44,176 bases of DNA from an uncultured Butyricimonas sp. (GTDB lineage: Bacteria; Bacteroidota; Bacteroidia; Bacteroidales; Marinifilaceae), in assembly GCA_944321845.1 (NCBI GenBank), contig CALUMT010000025.1, positions 1 to 44,176 on the forward strand, given 5' to 3'. The notes below the pieces were generated by a model. The model was not told the origin of the DNA, did no database searches, and saw nothing but the letters and a program-made list of their open reading frames with translations. The translations under genes and the position numbers were made by a program. This document shows positions 28,427 through 35,553 of the stretch, one piece after another (positions within the stretch are counted from its first letter, which is position 1; each line of letters starts with the position of its first letter).

Positions 28427-28485
28427 TAAACCAAAATTCGATACCACGATTCATTTAAACATCAGTTCAAACCATCATAACACGC

Positions 28486-28650
28486 ATGGGGATGAACTTA
28501 TTTTTATTCTCATTTGGGATTATTCTATTCTCTTGGAGTTATGTAGATTCCGATGTAATCATCGAACAAGATATTGCATTCTCTTCGAACAAACTACTTC
28601 CTTTTGAAGAGATGAAAGTTATTAATTTACTTGTTAATGAAGCACCATAG
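28486..28650 (+). CDS. Possible 54-residue secreted peptide or pseudogene start
   Basis: An ATG at 28486 opens 54 codons: MGMNLFLFSFGIILFSWS looks like a signal peptide, then YVDSDVIIEQDIAFSSNKLL and a short tail ending NEAP-stop. The same frame continues after the TAG as EFIDF-stop and further fragments up to 28798, so it could be the start of a decayed gene. It lies between the SusC/SusD operon and the thioredoxin-fold gene. Stop density downstream is about what chance gives, so I rate both readings low. Confidence 0.25.
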   Translation: MGMNLFLFSFGIILFSWSYVDSDVIIEQDIAFSSNKLLPFEEMKVINLLVNEAP

Positions 28651-28825
28651 GAATTCATTGATTTCTGAAAACACAAAAAAGAAAGTAGTTGCACGATTAC
28701 TTCGACCATCCCCGCCTATCAACGAATTTTCGTTTCTCCTATTTTGGACTACCTGTAATTCAAAACAGGAATTAGAGAAATCGTGATTAATTTCTCAGTA
28801 CAAAAACAATTGAAACTATAAGAAT

Positions 28826-29923
28826 ATGAAAAAGACTGGATTACTATTTATTGGAAGTTTATTGAGTATGTCCGTGGCCGCACAGGACGGTTACACGATT
28901 TCCGGGAAATTACGCGGAATAACCACGGATAAGGTTCACGTGGTAACGGCTGATTTTGGTTGTGTCGACACGTTAGCATCGGCAACCATCGTGAATGACG
29001 CATTCGTGCTAAGCGGCACCGTGCCGGGAAATATACGAATGGTAAATCTCGTATTCAACGGTATTGAAAACAGCGTACCGTTAATGCTGGAAAATACCTT
29101 GTACCAAATGCAAGTGACAGCGGAAGGTGCCGCCGTGAACGGTGGGGGCGAAGCAGCAAAGTTGTATAACAAATTTAACCGGGTAGCACAGGAATACGCC
29201 GCCGAGCAGGAAACCGTGATGACGGAATATTCCTCCGCGAAAAATGATGCGGCAAAAGCCCTGTTGCAAACCCGCCTGGATGCTGCCTACAAAATTTCGG
29301 TACAAAAAACACTGGAATTGATTCGCTCGAACCCGGACAGTTACGTGAGTGCTTACGTGGTGGCCGCAAGTGCCAGAACGGATGGTGAAGAACTAGCCCG
29401 CCAAAAATACGAGTTATTAAGCGATATCGCGTTAGGAACAGTTGCCGGAAAAGCGGTGGAAGCAGCAATGACCCGATACGATAACCTCACTCCGGGAAAA
29501 CCGGCTCCCGATTTCACGGTAAAACGACCGAATGGCGATGACCTAACCCTTTCTGCCGTTCCCGCTAAAATCAAATTAATCGTATTTTGGGCTTCTTGGG
29601 ACGCTGCCAGCCGTCAAATTAACCCGGAATTAATCACCATTTACCAGCAATTCCGCCCGAAGGGATTTGAAATCATCAGTATTTCATTGGATGATAATCG
29701 TTTTACCTGGGAACGGGCTATCGAACAAGACGGCATCTCTATCTGGTCCAATGGAAGCGACCTGTTAGGCATGGCCTCTCCCCTGGCAGAAACATACATG
29801 CTAAACGGAATACTCCCCTACACAATACTCGTTGACGCTGACGGCAACATCGCCGCCAAAGGCCTCCTGGGGAATGAACTCCGTGAAGCCATTGCAGACC
29901 TTACTCAAAAAAAGAAGAAATGA
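28826..29923 (+). CDS. Thioredoxin-fold (TlpA/AhpC-TSA) periplasmic protein with DUF4369-like N-terminus, CXXC lost
   Basis: 365 residues. Signal peptide (1-20, ending SVAAQ), DUF4369-like beta domain (22-110: YTISGKLRGITTDKVHVV), a helical linker, then a thioredoxin-like domain (about 225-360: LTPGKPAPDFTVKRPNGDDLTL, KLIVFWASWDAASRQINPEL, GILPYTILVDADGNIAAKGL). In most relatives the active site is WxxWCxxC; here the matching residues are WASWDAAS, so both cysteines are absent. It therefore cannot act as a disulfide oxidoreductase by the usual mechanism. Such genes often sit next to SusC/SusD loci. GC is back to about 53%, unlike the preceding block. Confidence 0.85.
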   Translation: MKKTGLLFIGSLLSMSVAAQDGYTISGKLRGITTDKVHVVTADFGCVDTLASATIVNDAFVLSGTVPGNIRMVNLVFNGIENSVPLMLENTLYQMQVTAEGAAVNGGGEAAKLYNKFNRVAQEYAAEQETVMTEYSSAKNDAAKALLQTRLDAAYKISVQKTLELIRSNPDSYVSAYVVAASARTDGEELARQKYELLSDIALGTVAGKAVEAAMTRYDNLTPGKPAPDFTVKRPNGDDLTLSAVPAKIKLIVFWASWDAASRQINPELITIYQQFRPKGFEIISISLDDNRFTWERAIEQDGISIWSNGSDLLGMASPLAETYMLNGILPYTILVDADGNIAAKGLLGNELREAIADLTQKKKK

Positions 29924-30114
29924 CTCAGGAAAGATTTCATGTCAACACGAGGATATAACCGGGGAGAGAAATAAGGAATAAATGGAATCACCTGCAGGAT
30001 GGATACAAAATCAGGGTGATTCATACACGAGAATGATTAAAATAGGTGCGTGCTGGACGGTGGGAATCAAAGATGTTTTCCATCGTCCTTTTTTATTAAT
30101 CTTTTAAATGATAC

Positions 30115-30801
30115 ATGATGGAACGACAAATGATAGAAAATTACCTGAACGCCGTGAAAAACACGCGGGTGCGTGTCACCGGACGTTCGCCTCTACAATT
30201 CACCGTGAATGACTGCAACGGGCTCCAGGCCTTCCGGGAACAGCTTTACGCCCTGCAGCACCGGGCCATGGATTACTGCAAGGAAATCCTTTATTCCAGC
30301 GAGGACACCGAGGGCGAATCGCGGATTGTCCGCATGTTGCTCATCGAGATTCACAATACCTTTCAGATAAACGGCAACCGGGTTACCCGCTACCGGGTTC
30401 TCGTCGAGGAAAACGGGCAAGAGTCCATGTACCAGGACCGGGAGCTGAACCAGGCGTTGAAGGAATATTTCCGGGAACAGTACGCTTCCGTCTCCCTGTT
30501 GCTGGAGTTCCTTTCCCCGCTACCTCCCGCCATTGCCAATTTCCCCTTCCGCTTCGAGGGTTCCCGCATGGAGTTCGTGCGTTTCGTCCGGGCCCTGTTC
30601 GTCTGCGAGAAAATCATCCCCATCCGTTCCGACGCCCGCATGATCCACTGCATCCGCTACCTCATGCAACTACTCCACGTGGACGAGGGCTGCAACCTCT
30701 CCAATACCCTCAACAAGGCCGTCCTCACCACCAACCAGCTCCGCTTCTTCGAGAATTTCCTCGCCGAGCTCGATAAACGCCTTCTCCAGGGCATCCGGTA
30801 A
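30115..30801 (+). CDS. RteC-like protein, function unknown
   Basis: 228 residues, soluble, no signal peptide. The last 85 residues (NFPFRFEGSRMEFVRFVRALF ... LHVDEGCNLSNTLNKAV ... FFENFLAELDKRLL) follow the spacing of the RteC C-terminal domain, a regulator first known from conjugative transposon CTnDOT. The similarity is by eye and moderate. No integrase or transfer genes are next to it, so it may be a stand-alone domesticated copy. Start at 30115; a second Met lies at residue 2. High-GC codon use, like the chromosome core. Confidence 0.5.
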   Translation: MMERQMIENYLNAVKNTRVRVTGRSPLQFTVNDCNGLQAFREQLYALQHRAMDYCKEILYSSEDTEGESRIVRMLLIEIHNTFQINGNRVTRYRVLVEENGQESMYQDRELNQALKEYFREQYASVSLLLEFLSPLPPAIANFPFRFEGSRMEFVRFVRALFVCEKIIPIRSDARMIHCIRYLMQLLHVDEGCNLSNTLNKAVLTTNQLRFFENFLAELDKRLLQGIR

Positions 30802-31208
30802 GTTCAGCCGAAGAATTCCCCATTCACGTCTCCCTTTCTAGTCCTAGATTAACCCGCTGTTTATCTGTATTTCATGGCGAGTATTTCCGTATTAATTCCG
30901 TATCATCTGCGTATCATTAGCGTAAAAATACGCAAATAATATGCAGATGATTTGCCAATTAATTACAAATTATTGATTGCAAGCAGCCATTTGTCATGGA
31001 TAAGAACGGGAGGAAATAGCCGAGAGAACGACTCTGAGTTTCGCTAAGGTTTCGCCCAGTTTCCCCCGAATCTCTCTCGTTACACTGGCGTTTCCTTCCC
31101 ATTCGCGAGCGTCTCTGATTGGGGAATGGTTTGGGACTGATTCGGGACAAATATGGCAAAAAACGACGGATGACAGGCCCGAGGAGGTATTTAATCTGAA
31201 AAAAGTCG
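30802..31208. other. Gene-free structured intergenic region
   Basis: No convincing gene. It holds four CGTA-headed 11-bp direct repeats and an imperfect palindrome (30888-30951), then a C-rich stretch with repeated TTTCGC motifs (31037-31060) and CGAGAGA/TCTCTCG arms. Open frames on the minus strand here lack protein-like composition. Confidence 0.5.
30888..30951. repeat. 11-bp phased direct repeats running into an imperfect palindrome
   Basis: CGTATTAATTC, CGTATCATCTG, CGTATCATTAG and CGTAAAAATACG begin at 30888, 30899, 30910 and 30921, exactly 11 bp apart. Overlapping this, ATCATCTGC (30902-30910) pairs with GCAGATGAT (30943-30951) and GCGTA pairs with TACGC around an AAA-type loop. Helical phasing suggests protein binding on one face; the role is unknown. 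Confidence 0.6.
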
Positions 31209-31216
31209 TATGTTTG
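31209..31216 (+). promoter_or_regulatory. -7 box of the methyltransferase gene
   Basis: TATGTTTG, full TANNTTTG match. It overlaps the alternative ATG at 31214... region, so the real start must be downstream at 31247. Confidence 0.55.
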
Positions 31217-31246
31217 TACATTATTTACCAGCAGGCTCAAAATATT

Positions 31247-32014
31247 ATGCTCAGCAAACATCTAACGAATGTCATCCAGAATCTGGAAAAAAGAAAATAC
31301 CGGGAAAAGTATAACGCTTTCAAGGTAGAAGGCGGAAAGTTGGTCAACGAACTGCTGTTCTCCGGCCTTACCATAGAGCATTTGCTTGCCCTTCCCGCCT
31401 GGATCGAGCAGAACCAGACCATCATCGGGCAATATGACGTTATTCCCGTGACCGAGGACGAAATGGCTCGCGTGTCCAATTTCCAATCCATACCGGAAGT
31501 CATCGCTATCGCCCAGATACCCCAGAACGCGGCGTTACCGACCGATATCCAGACATCCCTATCCGTGATTCTGAACGGTATTCAGGACCCGGGAAACCTG
31601 GGAACCATCCTACGTGTCTGCGACTGGTTCGGCATCCGCTACGTTTTCTGTGATGCCGCCTGTGCGGGGGTTTATAACCCGAAAACCGTACAGGCCAGCA
31701 TGGGGGCTGTTTTCCGGGTCAAGGTCTTCTACACTGACCTGGTGGAGCTGATCACCCGATACACCTCGCCGGATTTCCCGTGCCACGGGACATTCCTGCA
31801 TGGCGAGAACATTTACCGCACTCCCCTCTCCTCCCGGGGATTCATCGTCATGGGGAACGAGGGACAGGGTATTTCCCCGGATATCGAACGGCTGGTGAGC
31901 CACCGACTCACGATTCCCAGTTTCGCCCGAAGCGAACGGTCCACGGAATCACTCAACGTGGGTGTCGCCACCGGTATTATTTTATCAGAATTTAAACGGA
32001 CAGAACAAGTATAA
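31247..32014 (+). CDS. SpoU/TrmH-family RNA 2'-O-methyltransferase
   Basis: 255 residues from MLSKHLTNVIQNLEKRKYR. An N-terminal substrate-binding domain (KYNAFKVEGGKLVNELL) is followed by the SPOUT knot: motif 1 LNGIQDPGNLGTILRVCDWFG, motif 2 FIVMGNEGQGIS, motif 3 LTIPSFARSERSTESLNVGVATGIILSEF. It transfers methyl from SAM to a ribose 2'-OH in rRNA or tRNA; the target nucleotide cannot be told. The outer-membrane barrel gene follows after 19 bp. Confidence 0.93.
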   Translation: MLSKHLTNVIQNLEKRKYREKYNAFKVEGGKLVNELLFSGLTIEHLLALPAWIEQNQTIIGQYDVIPVTEDEMARVSNFQSIPEVIAIAQIPQNAALPTDIQTSLSVILNGIQDPGNLGTILRVCDWFGIRYVFCDAACAGVYNPKTVQASMGAVFRVKVFYTDLVELITRYTSPDFPCHGTFLHGENIYRTPLSSRGFIVMGNEGQGISPDIERLVSHRLTIPSFARSERSTESLNVGVATGIILSEFKRTEQV

Positions 32015-32033
32015 AACACAAAAATCAACGCAC

Positions 32034-32579
32034 ATGAAAAGAATTACCGTAATCTTATTATTCAGTATCATCAGTATGGCGGCCGCCGCCCAGTCATTCC
32101 CGTTGAACATCGGAATCCGCGGGGGCTGGAATGACACGAAAATCAAGGTAAAGGACATGAAAATCGAATCCCACGGGGGATACATGTTCGGGGCTTTCGC
32201 CCGACTGAATCTCGGGAAACTCTATATCGAACCGGGATTGAATTTCTCGAACAAACAGAGCTACAACAAAACGTACGACAGTAAATTGAAATATCGCTCC
32301 GTGGATGTACCTATCATGCTCGGGTACTATTTCATCAAGGCGCCCATCTTCAAACTTCGGGGATTCGCCGGACCCGTGGCCTCCTTCACCACGAAAAACA
32401 TCGATAAGGACCTGTTCAAGAATGCCGACAAAACCATGTGGAACGGGAAAGTCGGGGGAGGTATAGACTTGTGGAAAATCACGTTAGACCTCGACTACGA
32501 GTTCGGTTTCCGGAAATTCGGGGACGGGGCCAAGGCTCCCCAGAGTTGGAACCTGACTATCGGGTTTAAGATTATTTGA
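32034..32579 (+). CDS. Small outer-membrane beta-barrel protein (PorT-like)
   Basis: 181 residues from MKRITVILLFSIISMAAAAQ, a clear signal peptide. The rest is alternating amphipathic strands rich in Gly, Tyr and Phe (NIGIRGGWNDTKI, GAFARLNLGKLYIEPGLNFSNK, VPIMLGYYFIKA, LDLDYEFGFRKFG) and ends in NLTIGFKII, fitting an eight-strand barrel of the PorT/OMP_b-brl_2 type. Likely co-transcribed with the methyltransferase. Function unknown. Confidence 0.8.
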   Translation: MKRITVILLFSIISMAAAAQSFPLNIGIRGGWNDTKIKVKDMKIESHGGYMFGAFARLNLGKLYIEPGLNFSNKQSYNKTYDSKLKYRSVDVPIMLGYYFIKAPIFKLRGFAGPVASFTTKNIDKDLFKNADKTMWNGKVGGGIDLWKITLDLDYEFGFRKFGDGAKAPQSWNLTIGFKII

Positions 32580-32597
32580 TTTTTCTCCCCCTCCCCG

Positions 32598-32635
32598 AAT
32601 AACAGCCATACCTTCTTTCCGGTATGGCTGTTATT
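32598..32635 (+). terminator. Terminator after the barrel gene
   Basis: Perfect 15-bp arms 32598-32612 and 32621-32635 (AATAACAGCCATACC and its complement) with an 8-nt loop, followed by a run of T's. Confidence 0.92.
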
Positions 32636-32674
32636 CTTTTTTTTCGGCATAGCCAAAATATTTCCCGTTTTTTC

Positions 32675-32705
32675 TTGCTTTTTCCAAATAATCCCAGTTA
32701 ATTTG
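32675..32705 (+). promoter_or_regulatory. Promoter of the SAM-riboswitch methionine operon
   Basis: TTG (32675-32677), 20-bp spacer, TTAATTTG (32698-32705), one mismatch to TANNTTTG. Transcription from about 32712 would include the riboswitch from 32740. Confidence 0.5.
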
Positions 32706-32739
32706 CAACGGTCAAGGGTGTATTAGCCCCCAAGACGAA

Positions 32740-32843
32740 AATTATAAAGAGGAGTAGAGAGAACAGGCTCCATGAAACTCCGGCAACCTGCGCCCAAGGC
32801 GAAAGGTGCCAATACCTGACCTGATGAAACAGGAATTATAATT
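32740..32843 (+). ncRNA. SAM-I (S-box) riboswitch
   Basis: All core parts of the S-box are visible in order: P1 arm AATTATAA (32740-32747), AGAGGAGTAGAGAG, the P2/kink-turn region, CATGAAACTCCGGCAACCTG (the conserved GAAA-CCGGCAACC element), AAGGTGCCAATACCTG (the P3/P4 junction with the conserved GGTGCCAAT), the final stem ACCTGATGAAACAGG and the closing P1 arm TTATAATT (32836-32843). It binds S-adenosylmethionine and should lower expression of the downstream homocysteine and methionine genes when SAM is plentiful. Only 13 nt separate it from a leader ORF, so control may act on its translation or on a later terminator. Confidence 0.95.
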
Positions 32844-32856
32844 AAAAAGGAAAGAG

Positions 32857-32967
32857 ATGAAAAGAGAAACAGAACTTCGGAACCAGACAAGCATTGTCGA
32901 ACTTGACATTCAAAACCATCGTTACATTTCTGTTGCCCTATCCATGCGGATGCGCTGCATGCGCTGA
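32857..32967 (+). CDS. Putative Met/Cys leader peptide (36 codons)
   Basis: An ATG 13 nt after the riboswitch, preceded by the purine-rich AAAAAGGAAAGAG, encodes 36 residues starting MKRETELRNQTSIVELDIQ. It ends SMRMRCMR-TGA, with Met at codons 30, 32 and 35 and Cys at 34. The last codons are part of a terminator-like hairpin (32949-32974). The position between a SAM riboswitch and methionine genes fits a translational attenuator. The first 20 residues look unremarkable. No experimental counterpart is known to me. Confidence 0.5.
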   Translation: MKRETELRNQTSIVELDIQNHRYISVALSMRMRCMR

Positions 32968-32974
32968 TCTTTTT
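32949..32974 (+). terminator. Terminator-like hairpin overlapping the leader peptide's Met/Cys codons
   Basis: GATGCGC (32949-32955), loop TGCAT, GCGC (32961-32964), bulge TG, ATC (32967-32969), then TTTTTATTT. The stem contains codons Met32, Arg33, Cys34, Met35, Arg36 and the stop. A ribosome stalled here would prevent folding. Confidence 0.5.
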
Positions 32975-33184
32975 ATTTACCCCGGACTTTAGATTTCACT
33001 TTTTTGTTACTACCTGCAAGATGACAGGCGGTGTCGGTCACATTCTCCCGCGCGAGGGATGAAAAGGATGTTTCCGCGTGAACCGCAAGTTGTCGACAGG
33101 CATGCAACAGACTGACTACAAGGTGGTCAGACAAGGAATCTTTTTATTCAACCCCAACAATTCCAATTATTTAACGCATGAATT
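32975..33184 (+). promoter_or_regulatory. Remainder of the methionine operon leader
   Basis: About 210 nt with several short stems (CCTG/CAGG near 33013-33028, TCCC/GGGA near 33047-33058, CTGAC/GTCAG near 33109-33131 followed by CTTTTTATTC). Open frames that cross into the next gene are out of frame with it. The region could hold antiterminator pairing partners; I cannot fold it reliably by eye. Confidence 0.4.
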
Positions 33185-34348
33185 ATGGCAAAAACATACG
33201 AAGAAATCAACGATAAAATCAGCAAAGGAAAAGCGGTTGTTCTTACCGCGGAAGAAGTTTCCGAACTGGCAAAAACATTATCCCCGAAAGAGATTGCCCA
33301 AAAGGTGGATGTCGTGACAACCGCGACATTCGGGGCCATGTGTTCCTCGGGGGCTTTCCTGAATTTCGGACACCCCACCCCCGGAATCCGCATGGAGAAA
33401 ATAGAACTCAACGGGGTGCGGGTTTGCGGCGGACTGGCAGCCGTGGATACCTACGTGGGTGCCACTGACTGCAATCCCGAACGGCCGGCCTACGGGGGTG
33501 CCCATATCATCGAGGAGCTGGTGGCCGGTAAAGAGATCGTGCTGGAAGCCTGGGGCAAGGGAACGGACGACTATCCCCGCCGACACATCAAAACACTGAT
33601 TACCAAAGACAGTATCAACGAGGCATACCTGTACAATCCCCGCAACGCTTACCAGAACTACAACGTGGCTGTCAATTCCACGAATGAAATCAAACATACC
33701 TACATGGGAACCCTCCTCCCCCAACTGCGCAACGCGGCATACAGCACGGCCGGCGAGTTGTCCCCCCTCATCAATGACCCCGAGTGCAGGACTATCGGAC
33801 TGGGAACCAGGATTTTCCTCTGCGGCACGGAGGGCTACGTGGCCTGGAACGGTACGCAATTCCATTCCACCCGGGAAGTCAACGAACACGGTATTCCCGT
33901 GACCAACGCCCGCACCCTGGCCGTGGTCGGAGACCTGAAACAGATGAGTACCGACTTCCTGCGGGCAGCGTATTACGAGAAATACGGCGTGAGCCTGTTC
34001 GTGGGACTGGGTATACCCATCCCGGTGCTGGACGAAGATCTGGCCCATCGGGTTTCCATCCGTAACGAACAAATCGAGACGACCATTTCCGATTACGGGG
34101 ACGGATACAAAATCCTGGGCAGAACGAATTACGCCGCCCTCCGTTCCGGGGAAATCGAGATTCAGGGACGCAAGGTGAGGACGGCTCCCGTGTCGAGCCT
34201 GGCCAAAGCCAGGGAAATCGCGGATATCCTGAAATCCTGGATCACCAACGGGAAATTCACCCTATCCGCACCCGTGCGGCCCATGCCGACCAATACAAGC
34301 GTGAAACCACTCACCGTGAGAGGATTTGAAGACGAAACAGGTATTTGA
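33185..34348 (+). CDS. Homocysteine biosynthesis protein, aspartate-semialdehyde sulfurtransferase-like (COG1900/DUF39)
   Basis: 387 residues of the HcyBio/DUF39 family. The methanogen homologue (MA1821 of Methanosarcina acetivorans) with its ferredoxin partner converts L-aspartate semialdehyde plus sulfide to L-homocysteine. Conserved-looking regions include TTATFGAMCSSGAFLNFGHPTPGIRM with Cys53, CGGLAAVDTYVGATDCNPERP with Cys81 and Cys96, and YGGAHIIEELV. The CBS domains of the archaeal version are absent; the length matches the core domain. It is the first structural gene after the SAM riboswitch, 21 bp before the NIL-ferredoxin gene. Role inferred from family and operon; very likely. Confidence 0.9.
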   Translation: MAKTYEEINDKISKGKAVVLTAEEVSELAKTLSPKEIAQKVDVVTTATFGAMCSSGAFLNFGHPTPGIRMEKIELNGVRVCGGLAAVDTYVGATDCNPERPAYGGAHIIEELVAGKEIVLEAWGKGTDDYPRRHIKTLITKDSINEAYLYNPRNAYQNYNVAVNSTNEIKHTYMGTLLPQLRNAAYSTAGELSPLINDPECRTIGLGTRIFLCGTEGYVAWNGTQFHSTREVNEHGIPVTNARTLAVVGDLKQMSTDFLRAAYYEKYGVSLFVGLGIPIPVLDEDLAHRVSIRNEQIETTISDYGDGYKILGRTNYAALRSGEIEIQGRKVRTAPVSSLAKAREIADILKSWITNGKFTLSAPVRPMPTNTSVKPLTVRGFEDETGI

Positions 34349-34369
34349 TTCCATTAAACAGACAACACC

Positions 34370-34786
34370 ATGACACAAAAAATGATATTAAATTTCCCGG
34401 CCGGTATTTCCGGGACCCCGATAACTTACGAGTTAATCCGCGTACATGACGTGAAAGTGAATATTTTAAAAGCAGAGATACAACCGGGACAAATCGGTTC
34501 GCTGCTCGTAGAACTGGAAGGTGACCAGGAGAAACTGGAAAAAGCCAAACAATTCCTCATCAGCAACGGGGTGAGAGTCAGTCCCGTGTCCAGCAAGGTT
34601 TCATACGATGAAAAACGCTGCATCAACTGCGGGAACTGCGTTTCCGCCTGTTTTTCCGGAGCCCTGACCATCGGCGCCCCCGACTGGAAACTGCATTTCA
34701 ACCCGGAAAAGTGCATCGCCTGCAAGTTGTGCCTGACGGCCTGCCCGCAAAAGTTGTTCCGAATAGAATTCTCCACCATTAACTGA
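34370..34786 (+). CDS. NIL-domain 2[4Fe-4S] ferredoxin, partner of the sulfurtransferase
   Basis: 138 residues. NIL domain (1-75: MILNFPAGISGTPITYELIR ... GQIGSLLVELEGD), the ligand-binding fold also found on methionine ABC transporters. Two cluster motifs follow: Cys84, 87, 90, 94 and Cys115, 118, 121, 125. In methanogens the homologue (MA1822) supplies electrons to, or shuttles sulfur for, the COG1900 enzyme. Its place directly after that gene supports the same role here. Confidence 0.93.
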   Translation: MTQKMILNFPAGISGTPITYELIRVHDVKVNILKAEIQPGQIGSLLVELEGDQEKLEKAKQFLISNGVRVSPVSSKVSYDEKRCINCGNCVSACFSGALTIGAPDWKLHFNPEKCIACKLCLTACPQKLFRIEFSTIN

Positions 34787-34794
34787 ATCACGCC

Positions 34795-35553
34795 GTGGAA
34801 TACCAGCAACGCACATACAGGGATCACTTGAAGGAAGGACGATGGAGATCGTTCACATGCAAGGTGAAAGAGACCGACCTATGGATCGGTGTCGACACGG
34901 CATCCTATCAGCCGGAAATGGCCGCATTCACGGAGGAAATCGTCCGTCGGCTAAGGGAGGAAATGGAGACTTACCTGGCCACGGACAAGGAATACACCCA
35001 GGCCTTATGTCCCTACACTCCCGACGAATCGGCTCCAGCCATCCTGCAGGAAATGGCAACCGCTGCCCGACAGGCAGGTATCGGCCCGATGAGCGCCGTG
35101 GCCGGAGCCGTGGCCCAACGGGTCGGACAAGCCATCCGACAAAGATTCGCAACACGGGAAGTCATCGTGGAAAACGGGGGAGACATTTACGCGGATATCC
35201 GGGAAGACATGGACATTGCCGTATTCGCGGGCTCCTCTCCCCTATCTGACAAAGTAGGCGTACAGGTTCCCGCCGAATTCTCACCCCTGGGAATCTGTAC
35301 CTCCTCGGGGACCGTCGGGCCTTCGCTCAGTTTCGGGAAAGCGGATGCCGTCATGATCATCTGCAAGGAGTGCGCCCTGGCCGACGCCTATGCCACGGCT
35401 TTCGCCAACACGATACAGGAATCGGGAGACATCCCCGTGTGCGTGGAAAAACTGGAAAAAGAAAAAGACATTCTATCCGCTATTTGCATAAAAGATGATA
35501 AAGTAGGCATTTGCGGGAAGTTTAAACTAAAACTATTCAACCATGATCATTGA
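34795..35553 (+). CDS. COG2122/UPF0280 protein (ApbE-like fold), sulfide assimilation factor candidate
   Basis: 252 residues beginning at a GTG (34795), 8 bp after the ferredoxin stop. Family signature regions: YRDHLKEGRWRSFTCKVKETDLWIGV, GPMSAVAGAVAQRVG, VIVENGGDIYA, LGICTSSGTVGPSLSFGKADA and ADAYATAFAN. It resembles the ApbE flavin-transferase fold. The methanogen homologue MA1715 was reported to improve use of low sulfide for homocysteine synthesis; the mechanism is not settled. Its stop codon overlaps the metH start by 11 bp, so the two are translationally coupled. Confidence 0.9.
   Translation: MEYQQRTYRDHLKEGRWRSFTCKVKETDLWIGVDTASYQPEMAAFTEEIVRRLREEMETYLATDKEYTQALCPYTPDESAPAILQEMATAARQAGIGPMSAVAGAVAQRVGQAIRQRFATREVIVENGGDIYADIREDMDIAVFAGSSPLSDKVGVQVPAEFSPLGICTSSGTVGPSLSFGKADAVMIICKECALADAYATAFANTIQESGDIPVCVEKLEKEKDILSAICIKDDKVGICGKFKLKLFNHDH

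Noticed and set aside
31214-31246. Longer N-terminus for the methyltransferase
   Set aside because: The extra start lies inside the -7 box at 31209-31216, and MLSKHLTNVIQ at 31247 matches the family start.
30959-31261. Minus-strand 100-residue frame in the 30.8-31.2 kb intergenic region
   Set aside because: Low-complexity Arg/Ser/Pro composition, no promoter or domain, and it overlaps the methyltransferase promoter.
33078-33317. 79-residue frame across the start of the COG1900 gene
   Set aside because: It begins at GTG in the leader and overlaps the real gene out of frame; its composition after the overlap is Lys-rich shadow sequence.
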